From: Parcubacteria group bacterium GW2011_GWB1_44_7
GTDB lineage: Bacteria; Patescibacteria; Paceibacteria; UBA9973; DSPV01
Direction of reading: 5' to 3'
Assembly: GCA_000999175.1 (NCBI GenBank)
Contig: LCJJ01000010.1
Coordinates: 1 to 14,057, forward strand
DNA length: 14,057 bases
The notes beneath the pieces are model-generated. The model was not told the origin of the DNA. It worked only from the letters and a program-made list of their open reading frames with translations, and made no database searches. This document shows positions 5,761 through 11,561 of the stretch, piece after piece (the first letter of the stretch is position 1; each line of letters opens with the position of its first letter). A program made the translations under genes and the position numbers.

Positions 5761-7020
5761 TCATAAATACTTCAGCGGATCCAGATACGCTTTCGGGTCG
5801 GCAATTGGCATCCGATAAATACCACCGCAAATTTTACTCTGTCGATTCGCCACCTGCACGCCTTGAGTGGCATAAACCGTGAAATGTAAATGCGGTCCAG
5901 TGGCATAACCGGTCGCCCCGCTGTAACCTAGCACCGCGCCAGTTGCCACCTGTTCCCCTTCACTGACTTTTATCAGCGATAGATGAGCGTAAAGAGTGGA
6001 CAGACCGTTGTTATGCTCAATCAAAACCCATTTTCCGTAGGAAGCACTCGGACAAACTTGGTCGGTATCGCCGACGCCACGCACTTTGCCTTCAAGCGCC
6101 GCTTTAACCGGCGTGCCGATTGAAGCCCGAAAGTCCACACCATTGTGACCAGAACCATTATACACCGTCGGATTAGACAAAGAAAATGAAGTCAAACCAA
6201 ATTTTTGGGTAATGGCAACGCTGTCCAAGGGCCAATGCAGGACACCAAGACCGGCTGGTGGAATTTTACTGGGGTCAATGGCAATGTTGAGCGCCGATTC
6301 AAATTCCCCCAATTCTTTTTCAAACGCCTCTTTAAGCGCCAATTTTTCCGCTAAAGTTTTTTTGTAATTAGCCTCTTTATTTTTAGTCGCTGAAAGCAAA
6401 GTGTTGGTTTCCTTTTTATTGTATTCAATGATGGTTTTTTGGTCGGCAAGGTTGCCGCGAAAAGTTACCAAATTTTTCTTTTTGGCTTCTTCCGTTCTTT
6501 TGTCCGTTTCCAAACCAACTTTCAGTTCTTTAATCACCGTCAACGCCGCACCAATGCCGCTTTTGAGCTGACTAAGCGCCTCCAAATCATTCCAAAGCGC
6601 CGAAAATTTTCCATTGAGCGCCGTTTCCACAAAAGTGTTTGATTCTAGTTGATTAATTTGGCGAATGGCTTCGGCAATTTCCCCCCGACGAGTTAAAATA
6701 TTGTCTTCTTTTTGAGTAATCGCCAAACCCAATTCTTCAATGCTCAAAGACGCGCTGGCGATTCTATTTTCGGTAACTTTTAATTCAGCGGCCAATTTTT
6801 TTCTGGTATTTTCCAGTTCGTTGATTTTTGCCTGTAAGGTCTGTTTCTCCGCTCCGGCCACCGAAAGCTTTTCTTGGTAAGTGGCAATTTCTTTTTCTAA
6901 ATCAGCAATGGCATTACTGCGCTCAGAAATTTTCGCCCGCAACTCATCAATAGTCGCGGCGTTATTAAAACTCGGTATGACGAAAATAAAAATCACCAAA
7001 AAAATTATCTTGGTTTTCAT
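5761..7020 (-). CDS. Secreted coiled-coil M23 (LytM/EnvC-type) peptidoglycan endopeptidase
   Basis: The signal peptide MKTKIIFLVIFIFVIPSFNNA is followed by a long coiled coil (about 23-245, rich in Lys, Glu and Leu) and a C-terminal LytM domain (about 260-385). The metal site is visible: GHNGVDF gives His292 and Asp296, YAHLS gives His346, and GPHLHF gives His377 and His379. All are present, so the enzyme should be active as a zinc metallopeptidase cleaving peptide cross-links, unlike the degenerate EnvC. The layout (signal, coiled coil, LytM) is that of EnvC-like septal hydrolases or their regulators. It overlaps gltX by ATGA (4 bp), so the two are translationally coupled. The stop is TGA 5763-5761, followed at once by the palindromic element. 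Confidence 0.93.
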   Translation of the reverse strand: MKTKIIFLVIFIFVIPSFNNAATIDELRAKISERSNAIADLEKEIATYQEKLSVAGAEKQTLQAKINELENTRKKLAAELKVTENRIASASLSIEELGLAITQKEDNILTRRGEIAEAIRQINQLESNTFVETALNGKFSALWNDLEALSQLKSGIGAALTVIKELKVGLETDKRTEEAKKKNLVTFRGNLADQKTIIEYNKKETNTLLSATKNKEANYKKTLAEKLALKEAFEKELGEFESALNIAIDPSKIPPAGLGVLHWPLDSVAITQKFGLTSFSLSNPTVYNGSGHNGVDFRASIGTPVKAALEGKVRGVGDTDQVCPSASYGKWVLIEHNNGLSTLYAHLSLIKVSEGEQVATGAVLGYSGATGYATGPHLHFTVYATQGVQVANRQSKICGGIYRMPIADPKAYLDPLKYL

Positions 7021-8393
7021 TCCAATAGTTTTATTGCTTTGTCAATACGAGCCAAACTTTCTTCTTTGCCGAAAATTTCCAAGAGTGCCAATGGATCGGG
7101 CGATTTTTCCCGACCAGATAATGCCACCCGCAAAGGCCATAAAATCTCGCCTCTCCCCTCTTTTTCTGCTAAGACCATCAAATTTCCCGAAAGTTCTTTA
7201 AGGTTGAACCTTGAATCTTCAAAAAGGTTCAACCTTTTTCTGACCTCTTGCAAACGCGCGCGCGTCCGGCCCGCGTCTTTATCTTTCTTCCACAAAAGCA
7301 ACTCCTTCGGATATTCCGGCGCCTGGAAAAAATATGCCAATTCTCCCCTGTCCGCCATTTCCTTTATATCCCCGAGTTTATTAATTCTCTCAGTCAAAAC
7401 TGGTTCAATTTTTTTCAAAATCTCTTCGTTAAATCCTAATAAATTTAATTTCCTAAATCCTTCTTCGTACTTCTTAATTCTTACTTCATACTTCGTCTGC
7501 TTCAAATGTTCCCTATTTAGCCACTCTAACTTTTCTTTATTAAAAATCGCTCCGCTTTTTTGGACTTTCGTCAAATCAAAAAGCTTAATCAGTTCCGCCA
7601 TTGAGAAAATCTCCCGCTCCCCGCCCGGATTCCAACCGAGCAAAGCCAAATAATTCACCAACGCTTCGGGCAAAAAACCCTGCTCTCGATAAAAACCAAC
7701 CGAGACACTTTCGCCGTGTTTGCGTTTGGAAAGTTTGGCGCGGTCAGACGCAAGTATCAACGGTAGATGCGCATAAATCGGCTCGCTTTCGCTCGCCGCA
7801 GACTTTGGCGAAACAAGCGTTAGCGCCCGCCAAATCAAAATCTGTCGCGCCGTATTGGAAATATGGTCTTCGCCACGAATGATGTGGGTAATGTCCATTT
7901 CCTTGTCGTCTGCCACATTGGCAAAGTGAAAAATTGGTTCGTCCACGCTTTTGGCAATTACAAAATCACCAAGCTCTTTAGTATCAAAAGTAATTTCACC
8001 TTTAATCAAATCAATAAAAGAAATTTTTTGACCGGGATTTTTAAAACGAATTACCTGCTTTCTCTCCCCTTCACTTTCTTCCGAAACATAGGCAAAGCCT
8101 TTATCCAAAAAATCTTTCAAGAATTTTTTATAAATTTCCAAACGCTCCGACTGGCGAAAAAATTCATCATGCTTGATACCCAGCCATTCTAAATTTTCCA
8201 AAATATCTTTTTCATATTCCGGCTTGTCACGCTCTTTGTCAGTATCTTCTATTCGTAAAATAAATTTACCGCCGGTATGGCGGGCGAAAAGAAAATTAAA
8301 TAACGCCGTCCGCGCGTTGCCCAAATGTAAAAACCCCGTCGGCGACGGCGCGAACCGTACCCTTATTTGTTTTCCTGTCATTTTTCCTACCAT
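7017..8393 (-). CDS. gltX: Glutamate--tRNA ligase (class I)
   Basis: This cytosolic enzyme charges tRNA-Glu. The Rossmann core starts RVRFAPSPTGFLHLGNARTA with the HIGH-type motif HLGN (23-26). The middle has GDFVIAKSVDEPIFHFANV and HIIRGEDHISNTARQ, and the KMSKS-type motif is KLSKR (220-224) in DRAKLSKRKHG. The C-terminal anticodon-binding region runs from about residue 300 to 458. Length (458) is in the normal range. Segments that look like additions include LVSPKSAASESEP (about 193-205), YEVRIKKYEE near the middle of the C-terminal domain, and RLNLFEDSRFNLKE, which is encoded by the palindrome pair at 7200-7239. ATG 8393 is preferred because TATGAT ends 6 nt upstream. ATG four codons later, preceded by GGTAGGA, is an alternative. 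First gene of the gltX-M23 unit. Confidence 0.97.
   Translation of the reverse strand: MVGKMTGKQIRVRFAPSPTGFLHLGNARTALFNFLFARHTGGKFILRIEDTDKERDKPEYEKDILENLEWLGIKHDEFFRQSERLEIYKKFLKDFLDKGFAYVSEESEGERKQVIRFKNPGQKISFIDLIKGEITFDTKELGDFVIAKSVDEPIFHFANVADDKEMDITHIIRGEDHISNTARQILIWRALTLVSPKSAASESEPIYAHLPLILASDRAKLSKRKHGESVSVGFYREQGFLPEALVNYLALLGWNPGGEREIFSMAELIKLFDLTKVQKSGAIFNKEKLEWLNREHLKQTKYEVRIKKYEEGFRKLNLLGFNEEILKKIEPVLTERINKLGDIKEMADRGELAYFFQAPEYPKELLLWKKDKDAGRTRARLQEVRKRLNLFEDSRFNLKELSGNLMVLAEKEGRGEILWPLRVALSGREKSPDPLALLEIFGKEESLARIDKAIKLLE
7200..7239. repeat. Palindrome pair in gltX (AAGGTTNAACCTT family)
   Basis: AAGGTTGAACCTT (7200-7212, centre G) and AAGGTTCAACCTT (7224-7236, centre C, extended by flanking A and T runs to 7221-7239) start exactly 24 nt apart. 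Each is a perfect odd-length palindrome, and they are reverse complements of each other. They encode about 14 residues in frame near the variable C-terminal part of GluRS. Same family as 9528-9561 and 12065-12101. Confidence 0.85.
7464..7496. repeat. Degenerate short direct repeats in gltX
   Basis: TACTTC/TTACTTC units recur (7469, 7481 and 7489 region) within about 33 nt. On the coding strand they give KYEVRIKKYEE. Low-complexity insertions of this sort look foreign to the GluRS fold and may be a dispersed repeat. Weak evidence from this window alone. Confidence 0.35.
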
Positions 8394-8412
8394 ATCGTTA
8401 TCATATCGTTAT
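8391..8412 (-). promoter_or_regulatory. gltX promoter built by an 11-bp tandem duplication
   Basis: CATATCGTTAT occurs twice head to tail (8391-8401 and 8402-8412). On - the junction creates TATGAT (8405-8400), which ends 6 nt before ATG 8393. The upstream repeat copy carries its own out-of-frame ATG that meets TAG after five codons. A leaderless gltX transcript is implied. Confidence 0.5.
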
Positions 8413-8447
8413 TTTGTTATTTTACCATAATTTCCCAACCACAAAGA

Positions 8448-8476
8448 TTTTCCATCAACTCCGAGTTGATGGAAAA
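8448..8476. repeat. Left palindrome of the Y1 transposase element
   Basis: TTTTCCATCAACTC (8448-8461), centre C, and GAGTTGATGGAAAA (8463-8476) form a perfect 29-nt palindrome. TTGATG in its right arm (8466-8471) lies 17 bp before TAAAAT (8489-8494), a plausible promoter for the transposase, so the hairpin may also control expression. Confidence 0.9.
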
Positions 8477-8506
8477 ACAAAACTTTGTTAAAATTTAGTT
8501 ATTCTT

Positions 8507-9187
8507 ATGAGAAGAGAACCTCGTCCCATCGGTTGTTATATGCACATCACCAAACGCGGCACCCGTGGTATGGAAATTGTGCGCGACGATTCAGATCATT
8601 GGCGCTTTATTAAACTTCTTTATTATTTAAACAACAACAATTACAGACATCTGGAGTGGGAACAAGAACTTTTTAGAAGTAAAACTCCGATTTTCACTTG
8701 GCCCAATCAGTGGCCGCCCCGCGAAAAATTAGTAGAAGTCGTCGCTTATATACTTATGCCAAATCACTTTCACTTACTTTTGAAAGAAATTCGCGATGGC
8801 GGTATTTCTCTTTTTATGCAAGGACTATGCGGCAGTATGACACTTCATTTTAATGAAAAATACAAAGAAAAAGGTAGTATTTTTCAAGGCGCCTATAAAG
8901 GCAAACTAATTGACACTGATGAATATTTCAAACGAGCGGCAATTTACATTATGGTTAAAAATTCTTTTGAACTTCTGCCTGGTGGAATAAAAAAAGCGTT
9001 AAAAAATTTTGATTCGGCTTGGGATAAATCAATAGCATACAAATTTTCCAGTTTGGCGGATTATGTTGGTCAGCGAAACTCGTCGATAATAGATAAAGGA
9101 TTGTTAAAGGAAATATTCAAATCTCCGGCCAAATTTAAAGAATTCGCCAAAGACACAATGTTTGGCAGAAAAATCGACATCTTATGA
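8507..9187 (+). CDS. REP-associated/IS200-like Y1 (HUH) transposase
   Basis: This single-strand DNA transposase is 226 residues. The N-terminus RPIGCYMHITKRGTRGMEIV with RDDSDHWRFIKLL fits the RAYT/Y1_Tnp family start (GxYxHvxnRG..). The HUH motif is MPNHFHLLL with His87 and His89. The region SIFQGAYKGKLID is equivalent to the conserved 'vFqgRyks..vd..yl' of the family. The likely nucleophilic tyrosine is Tyr147 in AAIYIMVKN, where relatives have YIHxNP. All key residues are present and the frame is intact, so it may be active. These enzymes cut and join hairpin-marked single strands, and RAYTs are linked to the spread of REP palindromes. No Shine-Dalgarno. Probably expressed from TTGATG-17 bp-TAAAAT at 8466-8494. 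Independent of gltX, which is divergent. Confidence 0.92.
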   Translation: MRREPRPIGCYMHITKRGTRGMEIVRDDSDHWRFIKLLYYLNNNNYRHLEWEQELFRSKTPIFTWPNQWPPREKLVEVVAYILMPNHFHLLLKEIRDGGISLFMQGLCGSMTLHFNEKYKEKGSIFQGAYKGKLIDTDEYFKRAAIYIMVKNSFELLPGGIKKALKNFDSAWDKSIAYKFSSLADYVGQRNSSIIDKGLLKEIFKSPAKFKEFAKDTMFGRKIDIL

Positions 9188-9194
9188 GTTGTCG

Positions 9195-9229
9195 TTGATT
9201 TCCATCAACTCTGAGTTGATGGAAATCAA
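9195..9229. repeat. Right palindrome of the Y1 transposase element
   Basis: TTGATTTCCATCAACTC (9195-9211), centre T, and its perfect reverse complement (9213-9229) begin 7 bp after the transposase stop. It shares the CCATCAACTC core and the TTT/AAA flank with the left copy. The single-base centre means the real loop would be 3-5 nt. Confidence 0.9.
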
Positions 9230-9231
9230 AT

Positions 9232-9533
9232 ATGACCGGTACCCAAATTTTGAATCGCATTAAAAACGAAGGCGTCTCGGTCACCCAAGCCGCCAAAGAC
9301 CACTCGGAAAACTTCGCCGGGAAAACAAATCTTTGCTTGAACTGGTTGGCGAAATGACACTCAATCTTTCTGAAACCCAAAAAAGAATTGAGAAGAATTG
9401 TTATGTCATCAAAAACAATTCTGACCAGAGAGCCGGGCGTTTCCAGAATATTTTTCCTCAACATTTAACTTCAAAACATTCATCTCCGATTGGATGAATC
9501 TTAAGAAAGCCGACGAAACTCTCAAGGAAGGCT
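9232..9533 (+). pseudogene. Decayed IS3-like transposase (orfA/orfB remnants)
   Basis: No intact gene, but three frames carry transposase-like pieces in order. ATG 9232 gives TQILNRIKNEGVSVTQAAKDH, an OrfA helix-turn-helix start, stopping at 9355-9357 after an internal deletion or frameshift. The frame entered at 9318 gives RENKSLLELVGEMTLNLSET, the typical OrfA leucine-rich end. The frame at 9403-9468 gives SSKTILTREPGVSR, like the OrfB start before the usual SxLYY. A last piece, ISDWMNLKKADETLKEG, ends at 9533. So an IS3-type insertion sequence lost most of its length, including the catalytic domain. It begins 2 bp after the right palindrome of the Y1 element. Family assignment rests on motif memory. 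Confidence 0.6.
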
Positions 9534-9568
9534 AAACCTTCCTAAAAGAAGGTTTAACCTTCCTTTTT
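9524..9568 (+). terminator. Strong 18-bp hairpin terminator made of an AAGGTTNAACCTT-type pair
   Basis: AAGGAAGGCTAAACCTTC (9524-9541) pairs with GAAGGTTTAACCTTCCTT (9548-9565), with one C-A mismatch and the loop CTAAAA. A T run extends to 9568 on +. On - the stem could also end the surface-operon transcript, whose last stop is at 9577-9575, though the minus T tract is poor. The sequence is a diverged pair of the palindrome family seen in gltX (AAGGCTAAACCTT at 9528 and AAGGTTTAACCTT at 9549). Confidence 0.75.
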
Positions 9569-9574
9569 AGGATG

Positions 9575-11005
9575 TTACCGACCTAAATTGTAGAGCTGCA
9601 ACACTTCGGCCGCGGAGAGGGCGCGGCTGTAAATCCGGACATCATCAAGCGAGCCGCCAAGATACGCGGCGGAAATGCGTCCAATGTTCATTGCGCTGGC
9701 ATTGATGCCGGTGCCGGTCGTAATTGCCACATGATGCCAGTTGGTGTCGTTAATGGTAGAGGCCGCGGTGCCATCCACATAGCGGGTGGGGCTCGTGAAG
9801 TTGTTCCCGTTGAGGGTGCCGGAATCAATGGTAACGGTAGCGGTGCCGTTGAGGTCAAGAATCTTCTGCAAAGTGGTGGAGGTGGCAACTTTAATCCAGA
9901 ACGAAACCGACTGGACGCCATTGTAGGAAGCGCCCAGGGTTACATAATCGTTGATGCCGTCGAATGAAAGCGCTTGGCCAACTTTGCCGGGGACGGTCGT
10001 CGTGCCCGAGCTGCTATGTATGAGCGAGCCGTTATCCCCCTGCCCGCTTTTGTCGGCGATGTTGGTGAGCATGTCGGGGCCGTCAAAGGTCCACCAACCG
10101 ACGAGGCCGGAGGTCAAAGAATCGCGGCCGGGGAGAGTTTTGGCGATTTTGGATGTGGCGCCGATTTGGTAGAGACGCGTTACTTCGGCGGCGGAGAGTG
10201 CGCGGGTGTAGACGCGGACATCGTCAATGTTACCATTAAAATAATAACCGGCGAATTTCTTCCCCCCTATTCCGGCGCCACCTGAAGGATTATAAAAAGT
10301 GGAAGCGCCAACCGCCGCGTTCTGGTAAGTGCTGTACAGCGCACCATTGATATACAATCGGAGAGAGTTGTCCGCTTTATCAATCACACCGGCAACGTGA
10401 TACCATGTATTGAGTGATGGCGCGAAGTCGGTACCCGTATCAAAATAGCTGAGACCGCTATTATAGGATTGAAAGAGATAAATATATTTTTCAGAACTTC
10501 CATTTGTTGACAATCCAACATAATTTGCATTATCAAACACGGGGTCTGAATCCATGACCATCATTTGCCAACCGGACCCCAGGCTGTTCCACCTGAACCA
10601 CCCCGCAAATGTCTTAGCATCAAGCCCACCGACATCGGTCGCTGTATTCACCCAATCATTAGTCCCATCAAACGACATCGCCTGGCCGACGCGGCCGGGA
10701 GCGGTCGTCGTGCCCGAGCCGCCGTGCGAAAACGACCCGTTATTTCCCGACCCGCTTTTGTCGGCGATGTTGGTGAGCGTGTCGGGACCATCCATCGTCC
10801 ACCAGCCAACTAGCCCTATTTCATTTACCGGACGGGTGAGGGTTTTGGAAATGGTGGCCGCCGCGCGAGCTTCACTTGGGATAAATACAGAAAATACACC
10901 CGGAAAAATAAACCCGAGAATGAGCGCGGCGCTTAGTGAAGCTCGCGCGGCAATTTTCAATTGTGGATAAAAGTTGCTTGACATTTTTTTTCTGTTTGCT
11001 ACCAT
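9575..11005 (-). CDS. Secreted protein with two LamG/concanavalin-like domains
   Basis: About 476 residues. The N-terminal export signal MVANRKKMSSNFYPQLKIAA.. has a hydrophobic core SLSAALILGFIFPGVFSVFI and a cleavage-like EARAAA, then two jelly-roll domains. Domain 1 (about 65-283) opens LVGWWTMDGPDTLTNIADKS and ends NIDDVRVYTRALSAAEVTRL. Domain 2 (about 300-476) opens LVGWWTFDGPDMLTNIADKS and ends SLDDVRIYSRALSAAEVLQL. Their edges are near-identical while the cores differ. LamG domains bind carbohydrates or proteins, so a cell-surface adhesive or binding role is likely (inference). Start: ATG 11005 has AGGG 8 nt upstream. GTG at 11011 in the same frame is an alternative. Last gene of the minus operon, 10 bp after the NYN gene stop. 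GC-rich edges with AT-richer cores. Confidence 0.85.
   Translation of the reverse strand: MVANRKKMSSNFYPQLKIAARASLSAALILGFIFPGVFSVFIPSEARAAATISKTLTRPVNEIGLVGWWTMDGPDTLTNIADKSGSGNNGSFSHGGSGTTTAPGRVGQAMSFDGTNDWVNTATDVGGLDAKTFAGWFRWNSLGSGWQMMVMDSDPVFDNANYVGLSTNGSSEKYIYLFQSYNSGLSYFDTGTDFAPSLNTWYHVAGVIDKADNSLRLYINGALYSTYQNAAVGASTFYNPSGGAGIGGKKFAGYYFNGNIDDVRVYTRALSAAEVTRLYQIGATSKIAKTLPGRDSLTSGLVGWWTFDGPDMLTNIADKSGQGDNGSLIHSSSGTTTVPGKVGQALSFDGINDYVTLGASYNGVQSVSFWIKVATSTTLQKILDLNGTATVTIDSGTLNGNNFTSPTRYVDGTAASTINDTNWHHVAITTGTGINASAMNIGRISAAYLGGSLDDVRIYSRALSAAEVLQLYNLGR
9579..10850 (-). repeat. Imperfect duplicated edges of the two LamG modules
   Basis: The stretch 9595-9660 resembles 10175-10240 (shared TTCGGC, GCGGAGAG and CGGACATC blocks), and 9975-10110 resembles 10684-10815 (shared GGTCGTCGTGCCCGAG and CCCGCTTTTGTCGGCGATGT). 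Between these edges the two copies no longer match. This is the DNA signature of a domain duplication in which the core of one module diverged or was replaced. Confidence 0.7.
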
Positions 11006-11015
11006 GTTCACATCC

Positions 11016-11561
11016 CTACGAAAGAGACCCTTGCGAGGTTTTGTCCTCGCCGGGGGCTTTTTCTTTTTGACTTAGCTCTAACAAACTTCTTTGCCCATTA
11101 ATATAGGCAATTTTTGCTCCCGTCCGCTTAAGTAAAATGGAACATTTTTCGGGAAGATGCGGCGATAAAACAGCTCCGAGTCTTTCGCGCGCGATAAGAA
11201 AATTGACTAATCCGGCATAATCGCCATCACTTGAAACGATAAGAGCCAAATCACATTTTTTCTCATAGGCATCGCACACCGCCTGCAAAACCAAATCAGC
11301 GTCGCAGTTGCCTTTCGGCTTACCCAAACCGTCATAGACAACTTCCTTAAATACCAAAGTGAAGCCGGTTTCCTGTAAGTATTTATACAGCTGTTTATAT
11401 TTTGGTATTAATCCCAAAAAGATATAGGCCTTCTGAATCTTATATTTATCCGAAAGCCAAACTCTAAAACGAGCGTAATCCAGTTTCCAGCCCAAAGCAA
11501 CCATTCCGTGATGTAAATTGGCGCCGTCTATGTAAGCAAAGTTGTTTTTTCTTTCTCTCAT
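11016..11561 (-). CDS. NYN-domain (LabA/DUF88-type) putative RNase
   Basis: A PIN-like fold protein of about 181 residues. Acidic metal-site candidates are visible: YIDGANLHHG (first Asp of the family), KGNCDADLVLQAV and IVSSDGDYAGLVNFL. The order (FAYIDGANL, helix, KAYIFLGL, CDADL, SSDGDY, GAVLSP) is standard for NYN proteins, thought to be metal-dependent RNases. A basic/acidic tail follows INGQRSLLEL. ATG 11561 is chosen because it makes an ATGA overlap with the upstream stop and has GGAA a few bases before. ATG 11573 in the same frame would overlap by 16 bp. It sits between two surface-protein genes. Its own truncated relative lies at 2-163. Substrate unknown. Confidence 0.88.
   Translation of the reverse strand: MRERKNNFAYIDGANLHHGMVALGWKLDYARFRVWLSDKYKIQKAYIFLGLIPKYKQLYKYLQETGFTLVFKEVVYDGLGKPKGNCDADLVLQAVCDAYEKKCDLALIVSSDGDYAGLVNFLIARERLGAVLSPHLPEKCSILLKRTGAKIAYINGQRSLLELSQKEKAPGEDKTSQGSLS

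Larger units (their letters stand above)
8448..9229 (+). mobile_element. Y1-transposase element bounded by matching palindromes
   Basis: One complete HUH/Y1 transposase gene lies between two palindromes that share the core CCATCAACTCNGAGTT plus GATGG. The left copy is 8448-8476 (centre C) and the right copy 9195-9229 (centre T). Total length is about 780 bp. IS200/IS605 and REP-associated (RAYT) enzymes recognise such hairpins at or near the ends of the DNA they act on. Exact ends cannot be set from one copy because these elements do not make target duplications. Either a small autonomous IS200-like element or a RAYT with its REP-like hairpins. Confidence 0.7.

Noticed and set aside
7039..7653. 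Long plus-strand frame of 204 codons antisense to gltX
   Set aside because: It lies inside the well-supported gltX gene, its translation is low-complexity Ser/Lys/Phe-rich without a domain, and it has no promoter or ribosome site.
9135..9464. Minus-strand frame across the transposase end, hairpin and IS remnant
   Set aside because: It crosses the right palindrome and is antisense to transposase pieces that make sense on +. Its translation shows no family.
11003..11013. GTG 11011 as start of the LamG protein
   Set aside because: The AGGG ribosome site would be only 2 nt from GTG but is 8 nt from ATG 11005, which fits better. The difference is two residues.
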